Of a DNA stretch of 64,000 nucleotides, positions 9,470-20,300 are shown piece by piece; position 1 is the stretch's first letter; the number at the start of each line of letters is the position of its first letter. The DNA comes from Chitinophaga sp. MM2321 (lineage in GTDB: Bacteria > Bacteroidota > Bacteroidia > Chitinophagales > Chitinophagaceae): the NCBI RefSeq assembly GCF_964033635.1, contig NZ_OZ035533.1, positions 2,356,001-2,420,000 of the forward strand, written 5' to 3'. The notes under the pieces are model-generated. The model did no database searches. It was not told the origin of the DNA and worked only from the letters and a program-made list of their open reading frames with translations. Position numbers and translations under genes: made by a program.

Positions 9470-10243
9470 ATGATTATAAACAGGGCGCTGATAGCAGGAG
9501 CGGGGTTGATAACAGGCCTGCTGATGCAAATAAACGTACATGCACAGGACAGCGAGCCAAATAAATGGGCGCCGGCAAATATAAGTATTGACGGACAGGC
9601 AACAGAATGGCCTAAACCACTACAATTCTATAATAATGAAACAAAGCTTTTTTATACAATAGCCAACGATAAGGATACGCTTTACGTAATAGTAAGTGTG
9701 CCTGATCCGCAAAGCCAGTTTAAGATCATGCGGTCGGGCCTTACGTTCAGTATTAATCCTTCCGGCAAAAAGAAAGTGGGTGCATCATTGACTTTCCCCT
9801 TGACCACCAACGCAACTCCCGCACCGGATGTGCCGGAAGAATCACAGCAACGCGTAGCGGAAGAGTGGAAGAAAAAGATCCTGGCGAACGTGAAAGAAAT
9901 AAAAGTAGACGGCTTCACCGGTATCGATAACGGAAAAATACCGGTAGCTAATAAATATGGTATCCGCACTGCATCCTCTTTTGATGCCGCCGGCAACCTG
10001 ATTTGTGAGATGGCTATTCCGTTAAGTGTGGCGGGAATTCCTGCCGGTAGCGACAAACCGGTAGCTTACCGCTTTAAAGTAAATGCATTAAATAAGGAAG
10101 ACCGGAAGCCCCGTGATCCCAAAGCAGGACAACAGGACCCGAACGCTGCCCAGGGCCAGGGTGGTGCAAACGATCCCCGTATGATGAGCCTGATGTATTT
10201 TTCTACGGACTTCTGGACCAAACAAACGCTGGCAACCCACTAA
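9470..10243 (+). CDS. Secreted CBM9-like domain protein
   Basis: A 257-residue exported protein; the signal peptide is MIINRALIAGAGLITGL through VHAQD, with cleavage after Ala25. The mature part begins with WAPANISIDGQATEWPKPLQFYNNE and continues with LFYTIANDKDTLYVIVSV, the beta-sandwich signature of family 9 carbohydrate-binding/DOMON-like modules (IDG..EW followed by a D-x-LY strand). No catalytic domain is attached. The C-terminus (~residues 205-240) is Pro/Gln/Asp-rich and disordered. It lies 37 bp before the S41 peptidase gene and could be cotranscribed with it. Confidence 0.6.
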   Translation: MIINRALIAGAGLITGLLMQINVHAQDSEPNKWAPANISIDGQATEWPKPLQFYNNETKLFYTIANDKDTLYVIVSVPDPQSQFKIMRSGLTFSINPSGKKKVGASLTFPLTTNATPAPDVPEESQQRVAEEWKKKILANVKEIKVDGFTGIDNGKIPVANKYGIRTASSFDAAGNLICEMAIPLSVAGIPAGSDKPVAYRFKVNALNKEDRKPRDPKAGQQDPNAAQGQGGANDPRMMSLMYFSTDFWTKQTLATH

Positions 10244-10280
10244 GGGACCGGCAAACTTTCATATAGTCTTAACCGTTGTT

Positions 10281-11867
10281 ATGCATACAAATTTGTTTTC
10301 TGCGGGAGCCAAAGCAGTTTTCACGGGCCTGATGTGTGCCGGATTACTGATGGCGTGTCATAAGGATAATAATAATAAACCAACCCCTGGTCCTGATCCC
10401 ATAGACACCACCACTACCAGCACGGCTATTCCCGCAAAGGAAGCAGAGGATTCCCTGAAATACCTCATGTACCAGATTATGCAGGTATCGTATGCTGATG
10501 GCGGAAGAAATTCAGCCGCAGGGTTACCCACCTATTACTGGTATGGACAGGTGCCGAAACTGAACCCACTGGACAGCAAATATGCCAATGCGGATAGCCT
10601 GTTATCGCAGATGAAAACATATGCTATCAACACAACGGCTACGCCTAACGCGCCTTACGACCGTTACAGCTTCCTGGACCGTAATGGTACACTCACCAAT
10701 AAGCTGATGAATGGCGTATCTGCACAAAATTTTGCGGCTGCCACCGGCGACTTTGGTTTCGACTACGGCATTTCAGTGGACCAGTCAGGAAAAGCACACC
10801 TGTTTGTTTTGTATGCCGATAAAAACAGTCCAGCCGGATTAAAAGGGGTAACCCGCGGTTGGGAGATCACTTCTGTAAACGGCAACAGTAATATTCAAAA
10901 TACCACGGCATTTTTAAAAAGTACTTACGATGCCATCTTTAATAGTTCCAGCGTAACACTCGGATTTAAAAGGACGGATAATAGTACTACGACCGAAACA
11001 TTGAATACCACTTCCTATAATATTAACCCGGTATTGTTCGACACCGTATTTACGGTGAAAGGGGAGAACGTCGGTTATTTTTCCATGTACACTTTTTCCA
11101 GTGTTACTAATTCCGATGGTCAGCCTACTTATACCAAAACCGCGCTGGATCAAACGTTCGACAAGTTCAAAACAAAAGGGATCACCAGCCTGATCGTAGA
11201 TCTGCGGTACAACGGCGGTGGTGCCATTACCACAGCGGAGTACCTGGATGCTGCCATTGCACCGGCGTCGGCTGCGGGACAGGTGATGTATACCTATCTC
11301 TACAATGATAAACTCATGCAGAACCTTGCTGCAACTGAGCTTACATCGTTGGTGAACTTTCCTGCCGGAACGGGTGGTCTGTCGCTCAAAAATGTATTCT
11401 TTATAACTACAGGAAATACGGCATCAGCCAGCGAGCTTACCCTCAATAACCTCAGACCTTATCTGAGAGATAAATTGAAGCTGGTAGGAGAAAAAACGTA
11501 TGGTAAACCGGTAGGATTTATCGATTTTAATATTTCCATTTACGATAAAGCGCATAAGCAGCAATACCTGGCAGATCTGTATGCGATTAATTTCGAAACA
11601 GTAAATAAAGAAGGCATCGGAAAATATTACAATGGAATTGATGTGGATGCAGCTGCCGTTGATTATGTAAATGTACCCTGGGGCAATGCTGATGATGACA
11701 ACCTGCAAAAAATATTCTCTTATCTGAACACTGGAGCATTTGCCCGTGCGAATGCGCGCCTGTCTACTGCTGAAGCGGCCAACCTGCGTACGGTAGTACC
11801 TAATGCCAAACCAATGCATGGATTCAATGGTATGGTGGATTTCAAACACAGGACCAGGCTTAAATGA
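10281..11867 (+). CDS. S41 family (C-terminal processing) peptidase, lipoprotein
   Basis: A 528-residue surface or periplasmic serine protease. The lipoprotein signal ends GLLMAC (Cys26), followed by a Pro/Thr-rich spacer. A PDZ-like segment lies at ~165-240 (KNSPAGLKGVTRGWEITSVNG). The S41 core carries IVDLRYNGGGA (~305-315), the nucleophile region TGNTASASE (~378-385) and the general-base lysine in KTYGKP (K409). This is a complete Ser-Lys dyad, so activity is expected. It is convergent with the GH20 gene across a 51-bp-arm palindrome. Confidence 0.9.
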   Translation: MHTNLFSAGAKAVFTGLMCAGLLMACHKDNNNKPTPGPDPIDTTTTSTAIPAKEAEDSLKYLMYQIMQVSYADGGRNSAAGLPTYYWYGQVPKLNPLDSKYANADSLLSQMKTYAINTTATPNAPYDRYSFLDRNGTLTNKLMNGVSAQNFAAATGDFGFDYGISVDQSGKAHLFVLYADKNSPAGLKGVTRGWEITSVNGNSNIQNTTAFLKSTYDAIFNSSSVTLGFKRTDNSTTTETLNTTSYNINPVLFDTVFTVKGENVGYFSMYTFSSVTNSDGQPTYTKTALDQTFDKFKTKGITSLIVDLRYNGGGAITTAEYLDAAIAPASAAGQVMYTYLYNDKLMQNLAATELTSLVNFPAGTGGLSLKNVFFITTGNTASASELTLNNLRPYLRDKLKLVGEKTYGKPVGFIDFNISIYDKAHKQQYLADLYAINFETVNKEGIGKYYNGIDVDAAAVDYVNVPWGNADDDNLQKIFSYLNTGAFARANARLSTAEAANLRTVVPNAKPMHGFNGMVDFKHRTRLK

Positions 11868-11868
11868 T

Positions 11869-11996
11869 ACCAGGATTAACTGATTAAAAGATTAAACAAG
11901 ATGGGTGTAGTAGATATAAAAAGAAGATCAACAATTATTCTTCTCTTATATCTACTACACCCATCTTGTTTAATCTTTTAATCAGTTAATCCTGGT
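11869..11996. terminator. Long perfect palindrome (51-bp arms) between convergent genes
   Basis: Arms 11869-11919 and 11946-11996 are exact reverse complements over 51 bp with a 26-nt loop. The element starts one base after the S41 peptidase stop and ends four bases before the GH20 stop, so it occupies the whole junction. Bidirectional termination is the likely function. Its sequence differs from the palindromes at 6375 and 35239. Confidence 0.88.
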
Positions 11997-12000
11997 CTGG

Positions 12001-14244
12001 TCATTGGATAATTATTTCGTCGGTAAACATAAACCCATGTTGATCGTTTACAGCGTGAACCCTTACGTAACGGGCTTTTTGACCGTTCAGATTAAATTTG
12101 AAATCTTTAAAGGTAAGTGTTGACGTAGTAGTGGGAATATCGTTTTTTACCTGTTGTACCGGTTTGAAGTTTTTACCATCTGATGAAATCAGTACCTCCA
12201 CAAATGCCGGCATATAAACACCGGGGCCTGTCAACTGCATAAAAGTAATAGATAAACTGTTGAGTACGGTTTCCTGTTCCATGTCTACCGTTACATCCAT
12301 ATCTCCCGTAAATCCCTGCCACTGCCCATCTCCATAAGTTAACGTTCCGCGGTAACCATTGACAAGTGTAGCTGTTCCCTGCGCGGGATAACTTTTATTG
12401 TAAGGCAGGTTATAGATCACATTTTTGCCGATGGCTTTATGATCATCAATAGGTAGTACAGCCGGCTTTCCCTGTAACAGGGAGTCTTTAAAGATCGCGG
12501 CTGTCAGCAGGGCGGAACCGGTTACCTGGAAGGCGCCCTTGTACAATTGTGCATTTTTATCAGGGATGCTTCCGTCCAGTGTATAGCGGATCTCCGGCTG
12601 GTATTGCTCTGTACTGAAGGTGATTGTCGTCTTGTGCTGATTTATTTGTGGATGGATCGTAACGTTATAGGAAGGGCGATAATAATTTACGTTTAGCCGT
12701 TGAAGTAAGCGATAGTGAGATTGGATCCGCTGGTGGAAATTATCCCAGTTTTTGTGCAGTGTATCTGACCATACTACTTCGGATAATGCGATCAGGCGCG
12801 GGTATACCATGTATTCCAGGTGATCTGTGCTTGGGATGTATTCCGTCCAGATGTTGGCCTGTGCACCGATTACATGTTTGGCAGCAACAGGGCTCAGTTC
12901 CTTTGGAACAGGTTCATAGCTGTATACTTTTTCCAGCGGAAGATAACCGCCGATGGCGGGAGGTTCTGTGGCAGGATCGGCCTGATAGCTATCGAAGTAA
13001 CAGTAGCTACCGGGCGTCATCACTACATCATGGCCTTCTTTTGCTGCGGAGATGCCACCGCTTTCACCCCGCCATGACATGACGGTAGCTTCCGGTGCAA
13101 GGCCACCTTCCAGGATTTCATCCCATCCCAGCAGTTTTCGTTTATGCGCCAACAGGAATTTTTCCATCCTGCGGATGGCGTAGCTTTGCAGCTCATTTTC
13201 ATCTTTCAGTTTTTCGGTACGGATACGTTGCTGGCATTTGGGGCATTGTTTCCAGGCTTTCTTACTGGCCTCATCACCACCTACATGGATATACGTAGAT
13301 GGGAAGATATCCATCACCTCCTGTAATACATTCTCGAGGAAGACAAAGGTGGAATCGTTGCCGAGGCAGAACTCTGAGTTTTTATAAGGGATACCGGAGC
13401 AGGAGAGTTGCGGGTATACGGCGAGTACTTCTTCCGAGTGGCCGGGCATCTCTATTTCAGGGATGACGGTAATGCCGCGTTGTGCCGCATAAGCCACTAT
13501 TTCGCGTGCCTGTTGCTGGGTATAATATCCGCCGTAGGCGTTGGGATCACCTTCAGTTGAATAGTGACGGCCTTTGCTCCACCAGTCTTTCCAGTTGGCA
13601 TGATCCCGCCATGCGGCCTGTTTTGTCAGTTCGGGATACTTTTTTATTTCCAGCCGCCATCCAGCGCCATCTGTGAGATGCCAGTGGAAAGTATTCATCT
13701 TATATAATGCCATCAGGTCAATAAAACGTTTGATATAACTGGCCGGGAAGAAATTCCGGGAAACATCCAGGTGTACACCTCTGTATCCAAAACGGGGATG
13801 GTCGCTGATTTCAGCGCCAGGGAGTTTCGATTGGTCAGGTTGCAGGAGCATCAGTTGTAACAATGACTGCATGGCATTTACGGCGCCGGTTTTTGTACGG
13901 GCAGTGATAAACACATTGTCTGGTGTGATCTTCAGCTGATAACCAGCGGAGTCCGGGATGGCGGTATGATCAGCCATCCGGAAAACAAAACTGTGGGCCT
14001 GGCTTATCCGTAGCAGGGCCGATTGTGGTTGAGGCAAACGGGCAGCATCGGCAAAAAGTTTGGCTACCGGCATAAAGCCAGGATCCGCAAATACCCGGGT
14101 CCGGTCATTGATTTCAAAGTTTCCGTGGGTAGCAGTTACGGAAGTGGGCCGTGGAATCAGATCCAGGTTGCCTTGGGTTTGGGCAAGGCCAGGCAATGTA
14201 ATACATGCCGATAGAAAAAGGGCAGTGGTAAAACGAATTAACAT
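12001..14244 (-). CDS. Beta-N-acetylhexosaminidase, GH20
   Basis: A 747-residue exported enzyme that removes terminal GlcNAc/GalNAc from chitooligosaccharides or glycans by substrate-assisted catalysis. A signal peptide ends near GLAQ (residue 22). An N-terminal GH20b domain (~25-145) precedes the catalytic (beta/alpha)8 barrel (~150-500), with FHWHLTDGAGWRLEI and the catalytic pair in HVGGDE (D324-E325). A chitobiase-type beta-strand domain follows (~545-600, IRYTLDGSIP), then a C-terminal discoidin/F5-8C-like domain (~610-747). It fits a chitin-using bacterium. It lies downstream of the giant adhesin gene on the same strand, but a strong terminator separates them. Confidence 0.93.
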   Translation of the reverse strand: MLIRFTTALFLSACITLPGLAQTQGNLDLIPRPTSVTATHGNFEINDRTRVFADPGFMPVAKLFADAARLPQPQSALLRISQAHSFVFRMADHTAIPDSAGYQLKITPDNVFITARTKTGAVNAMQSLLQLMLLQPDQSKLPGAEISDHPRFGYRGVHLDVSRNFFPASYIKRFIDLMALYKMNTFHWHLTDGAGWRLEIKKYPELTKQAAWRDHANWKDWWSKGRHYSTEGDPNAYGGYYTQQQAREIVAYAAQRGITVIPEIEMPGHSEEVLAVYPQLSCSGIPYKNSEFCLGNDSTFVFLENVLQEVMDIFPSTYIHVGGDEASKKAWKQCPKCQQRIRTEKLKDENELQSYAIRRMEKFLLAHKRKLLGWDEILEGGLAPEATVMSWRGESGGISAAKEGHDVVMTPGSYCYFDSYQADPATEPPAIGGYLPLEKVYSYEPVPKELSPVAAKHVIGAQANIWTEYIPSTDHLEYMVYPRLIALSEVVWSDTLHKNWDNFHQRIQSHYRLLQRLNVNYYRPSYNVTIHPQINQHKTTITFSTEQYQPEIRYTLDGSIPDKNAQLYKGAFQVTGSALLTAAIFKDSLLQGKPAVLPIDDHKAIGKNVIYNLPYNKSYPAQGTATLVNGYRGTLTYGDGQWQGFTGDMDVTVDMEQETVLNSLSITFMQLTGPGVYMPAFVEVLISSDGKNFKPVQQVKNDIPTTTSTLTFKDFKFNLNGQKARYVRVHAVNDQHGFMFTDEIIIQ

Positions 14245-14319
14245 ACAGACAACAGCTTTAATACAATTCAGTATGCACGAATGTAGGACGTTTTATGAAA
14301 ACAGCCAGTACCCTGAAAT

Positions 14320-14357
14320 GCAAAAAGCAGAAAACCAACTGGCTTTCTGCTTTTTGC
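14320..14357 (-). terminator. Terminator downstream of the giant adhesin gene
   Basis: GCAAAAAGCAGAAA (14320-14333) and TTTCTGCTTTTTGC (14344-14357) form a perfect 14-bp stem with a 10-nt loop, 25 bp after the adhesin stop and 76 bp before the GH20 start. Confidence 0.85.
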
Positions 14358-14381
14358 AACGGGTGTATACGGTTATCAGTT

Positions 14382-17300
14382 TTACCTGATCACGGTAACT
14401 TCTCCTTTAATGATATTGGCTGATCCGCCGGCAGCTTTCTTGTAAGTAAGCCACCAAACATAGGTGCCTACATCTACAGGGCTGCCTTTGTATTTACCAT
14501 CCCATCCTTTGTGGTCATCCGCAGAGAGGAAGATCAGTTCACCCCAACGGTTGAAGATGCGCAGTTCATATGAGAACATAGGTCCTCTTACTATTGGTCT
14601 GAATACATCGTTTCTTCCATCGCCATTTGGTGAGAAGGCATTCGGGAATTGTGGTTTAGGTTCGCACTGGATAAAGTCAACAGTGATGTTATCCGTAGCA
14701 CTACCACAATCATTGAATACGGTAACGGTGTAAGTGCCGCCGTTGGTTACTTCCAGGGTTGGCCCTGAAGATCCGTTGTCCCAACGTGCACTCGTGATGC
14801 CGCCGCCTTCTGCGCGGAGTGTGAGGGTTTCCCCTTTACACATGGTGGTATCATTACCCAGGTTGATTTTTGGTATACCGGTGATGTTTACTCTTACGCT
14901 ATCCAGGTATACACGTTGACAGAACCTATCCATCACGGCCAGTTTGTATCTACCGGCTTTGCTTACCTGTTTTACGGGATTGGTATCACCATCATTCCAG
15001 AGGTAAGAGATCGCATCCGGGTTGGTACCATCAAAGGCTACGGTGCCATCAGGACAGATGTTCCTGTCTGGTCCGAGGTCCAGGGTGATACCCGGTTTCA
15101 TTCTCACATTTACCGTATCTCTCACCACACAATTATCTCTGCTTACCGCTACCCAATATCCACCGGGTTGATTTACGATGATGGAGTTGCTGGTTTCACC
15201 TGTCTGCCATTTGATGCGGCCACCGTTTGAATTTACGGTGAGCATAATGGATTGATCCGGACATATAGCGGTGTCGCGACTCAGGCTGATATCTGGTGGA
15301 GGATTCACGCTTACCTTGATCGTATCGATCGTGATACATGCGCTCTTCATCACTTTCACCCAGAACTGTTCCTGTGTGCTTACCAGGATAGATGGGGTAG
15401 TAGCCCCGTTACTCCAGAGGTATTGTGCCCCGTCTACATACGCATCCAGTTTCACGGATTGACCGCGGCAGATGGTGGTGTCTGGGATGTCTACCAATGG
15501 TGTTGGTATCAGGCCAACTTTAATGGTATCTGACGTGATACATTGGCCATTGCTGACGTTCACCCAGTAAGTACCGGCCTGTGTGATCTTGATCCGTTGC
15601 GTAGTGGCGCCCGTAGACCATTTGATACTGTAGGCGAAGTTCACTGCGCCAGCGTCCAGTACCAGGCTGTTGCCACCGCAGATAGTGGTATCCCTGCCGA
15701 GGTTTACGACCGGTTTCTGTATATAGTTCAGGTCGTAGGTCACGGTGTCTGAAGAGCAACCTGTTTTACCATCTGTCATGATGAACGATGCCGAAGTAGC
15801 GCCATTCAGGTTAAATATGTTGCTGCTTTGTGTGAGCGGCAGACCAGCTACCACGTTGGCAGGCGTTACAGCTACCAGTGTGAATGTTGGCAGTGAAACT
15901 TTCGCTGCAGGCTGCAGGGCAATCCTTGGATTGTCGGAGCAGTTGGTTGGTAGGGTAGCGATCAGTTGCGGTTTGTCGCAAGGTTTAATGATCACACGTT
16001 GAATAACATCGTTGGCTTTGTTGCCACATGCATCCATAATGGTCCATCTTCTTATAATCGTGTAGCCGTTACAGATATCCTTCACAAACGGATCTTCACT
16101 ATAAATTGCTTTTTTAGGGAAGGCCGGATCACAATTGTCTGTGGCGGTTAATACCGGTGCTGAAGGAATTTTATCCTGGCAGAAGATCACTACATCTGCC
16201 GGAGCAGGCATGATCACCGGACGGGTGGTATCTTTTACAGTAACCACTTGTTTCATGGTGGCGATATTGCCGCAGGCATCTTTCGCAATCCATGTTCTGA
16301 TGATGCGATAATCGCTTTTGCATGCGCCTGGAATTGATTCCGTTACTATCTGGCGGCTCAGTGTGAGACCGTTTCCGATAGTGCTGCAATTATCGGTTAC
16401 TGCTACATCAAAAGCAGGTTTCGGAATGTTATCGCAGCTTACAGTGGTGTCGGCAGGCGGTTTCACGGTGAATACCGGTTTAGTGGTATCCTGTACGGTG
16501 ATCTGCTGCTGCATCACTGTTTTGTTGCCGCAATCATCTGTTGCGGTCCAGGTACGTATTTCCAGGAAGTTGCCAGCACAGGCTCCGGGCAATTTCAGTG
16601 TTTTTGAGCTGGTGAATACCTGGATGTTACCAGAACAGTTATCGGTCGCTGTAATGACAGGCCATGCCGGTACCATATCGCAATTTACGATGGTGTCATT
16701 CGGCGCAGGCATAGAGAATACTGGTCTGGTGGTATCCTGTACCCTGATGATTTGTTGTACGGCGCGTGCATTTCCACAATCATCCATAGCCGTCCATTTA
16801 CGGAAGATGATATAGTTACTGGCGCAGCTTCCCGCGTTATGTACAAGGGAATCTTTCGGTATTACCGTAATGACACCCGGTGTACAGTTATCGCTGGCAG
16901 TAAGATTGGTACCAGCAGGTATTTTATCGCAATCCACGGTAGCATCAGCTGGTGGCTGCATATTGAATACCGGTGCACTCATATCCTTCACCGTGATCAC
17001 CTGTGTGAGTGTGATACCTGTGTTGCAGGCATCCACAGCAGTCCAGGTACGGATCAGCTGATAGTTGCTGGTGCAGGTTGCGCCAGGGATGTCTTTGCGT
17101 ACTTCCACCACCGGAATGGTGATGTTGCCCGCGCAATCATCTTTTGCTATCAGGTCTGTTTTTGCAGGTACTTTATCGCAATCCACGGTTACGTTAGCAG
17201 GAGCAGGGGTGGTGAATACCGGTGCTCTTGTGTCCTGTATCGTAATGGTCTGCGAAGCAGTAACGAACAATCCGCATCTGTCAGTAGCCGTCCAGGTACG

Positions 17301-20300
17301 GGTGATGGTGCTAAGACATGGTGAAGTTACCACGGTAACGTCATTGTAAGTAACAGTGAGTGTCACATTATCATAAGGTGCGTGACTAAATACCGGCTTA
17401 CCGAAGAGGGTCGTGTAATCCTTGCCCTGTACGCATTCTGTTGTGATAGCAGGTGGTACGGAAGTAACAAACGGTGATTTGTTGACAACCGTTATTTTAA
17501 CCACGTTGCTGATATTGTTGATACATGCACCGGATGTAACCAGTCTTCTGTACCAGGTGTCGGCAGCCAGGAGACCCGGTTGATAGATATCGCTGGTAGC
17601 GCCGGTAATTGTTGTGAACGGACCGGTTGCACCTGCCGTGTTTTGCTGCCAAACGTAAGTATAGGTACCATTACCTCCGGACAACAGGTTACCACGTATA
17701 GCCATGGGCATTTCAGTAGTACATACTGTCTGATCGGCCTGGATAGTGTTACCCAGTATAGGTTTCCGGTTGATCAGCGTAACACTGGAGCTGGTAGCGG
17801 TACACACACCATTGCTGACAGTCCATGTTAATACTGCTGTTTCACCGGCAGGTACGGTAATCGTTGCTTTTCTGTCATCTGTTTTGCTGATGCTGATCAG
17901 TGCAGCGTTGCTGCTGGTAACTTTCCAGCTTCCTTTTGCACCAGGTACAGCGGGATCGCTGGCATCCATTTTAAAGGTAGCATCATTACAATGTTCCTGG
18001 TTGGGGCCCGCTTTTGCAGCCACCGGCGCCTGATAGTTGATCAGGGTTACTTCGTCTGAAGTAGCACTACATACGCCGTTGGTAACCGTCCAACGCAAGG
18101 TAACGGTGTCGCCTATATTAATATTCACACCAGAAGCAGGGTTGTTGATAGACCTGATCAGTGCATTACCTTTTACAATTGACCAGAAGCCTTTTGCACT
18201 GGATACGCTTGGCTTGTCTGCTGTCATGGTGAAGTCGGCAGTGGTATTACATTTTTCCTGGTCAGAACCTGCTGCGGCATCAGCTGCTTTAGCATAATTG
18301 ATCAGGGTTACCGTACTGGAAGTTCCGGTACAGTTACCGTTGGAGATCGTCCATTTCAGGATGACGGTGTCACCAAGAGGAACCGTTACTTTAGAGAACG
18401 GATCATTCGGTGATTTAATCGTAGCCCTGCCTGGTCTGCGACTGATGTCTGTCCAGGTACCGGTTGCACTGGCCACACCTGGCGCATTTGCTTCCATGGT
18501 GAAGTCTGTGGTGCTATTACATTTTTCCTGGTCAGGACCCGCTACAGCGGTAGCTGCTTTTTTGTAGTTGATGATGGTCACTGTACTGAAAGTACTATCA
18601 CATACACCGTTGGCAATGGACCATTGCAGGATCGCTGTGTCTCCTACAGGCACTGTAACAGCGGTAGTTGGACTGGTTGGTGATTTGATGGTAGCCCTGC
18701 CAGGGATACGGCTGATATCTTTCCAGTTTCCTTTACCGGTAGCTACGCCGGGTGCATTGGCGCGCATCACAAAATCAGTCAGTTTGTTACATTCTTTCTG
18801 ATCCGGACCAGCGTTGGCTTTAGCGGCTAACGCATAGTTGGTGACAACCACCTGGTCGGAAGTAGCAGCACAGGTACCATTGGTAATAGTCCAGGTGAAG
18901 GTTACACTTTTACCTGCTGCTACCGTTACGGTGGTATTAGCCAGGTTTTTATTTGCAATCGTTACACCAGTTGTCCCTGTTGGATATGTCCAGGTTCCGG
19001 TGGCGCCATATTGCGTAGGTGCGTTACCGTTAAGCGTGAAATTGGCATTATTACAGTTTTCCTGGTCTTTGTTGGCATCGGCGGTGGCTGGTGTTTCATA
19101 ATTGGTGATGAATACATGATCACTGGTTGTTGTACACACGCCGTTCTTAATAGTCCAGGTGAAAGTGGCAGTATCACCGGGGAGCAATGTGATTTTTGAT
19201 GTGGGAAGATTTGGATTGTGTATAACTGCTCTTGCGTTATAGGTAGTCCATGTTCCAACAGCTCCCGCAGCGTTAAGCTCGTTACCTTCCAGTTGCAGAT
19301 CAGTTTTGATATTACAATGTTTCTGATCTGGGCCGGCATATGCATCAGCAGGTTTTTCATAAACCGTTACTTTGGCTGATACACAAGCACTGCTTCCGCA
19401 AGCACCTGTACTTTCTGCACGTACAAAATAAGTTGTACTCACCGCCACATTTTTGAAGGTGGCTGTTCTGCCATCCGGGCTGACAGCATCCGGTGTAACC
19501 GCTGTGCTGCCTGTTGTGCCAGGGCAAGCGGTGGTATACCACTGCCATTTTGCATTGGTTGTACCGTTTTCATTTGTACCCAGGCTACCACCTACGATGG
19601 TCAGTTTCACATCTCCCTTATCACATATTTCTATGGTAGCAGGCGTGATGCTGGTAGGTACTTTTGAAGGTGTCTGTACTTTAACAGAGAAGTTATAGTC
19701 TGTTGTACATCCCTTGTTTTTACCATCGCGGATCGTCAGTACAAAGTTGTAGGTACCCGCAACCGTAGTAGTTGGATAACTTACTTTGATAGGACTTATG
19801 CCTGACCATGATTTGGTTATTGCTGTGAAGCCAGGCATCGCTTTGGTAGCAGCTGCTTTAATGCTATACTCCGTAATGTTACCTTTCACGTTAGAGAAAG
19901 CGACATCAAAAGTACCATTGCTGTTACATACCGCGTTGATAGCTGCCAATGTCAGTGATGGCGCTTCATTGAGTGTTAATACCACATGAGAAGTAGTAGC
20001 GGTACATACGCCATTTGAAATGGTCCAGGTGAGCGTTACCTGCTGTGAGGTAGGCGTGGCCGGCAGCGTGGCTATTGCATTCGGTACGTCGTCATGATCG
20101 AAGGTCACATTGGAGCCAGCAGGAGCCGTCCACTTGCCGGTTTCACCGGTTTTTATTGGACTGCCACTGAGCTGGAAAACAGGATCACCACACTGTATAA
20201 TCGGAGCACCATCTTTGTTTTCGCTGAGTGCAGGCGTATTGGTTAATACGATATCATCAGTAGCTGTGCAGGTTGATTTGTAGTTGTTGGTTACAATCCA

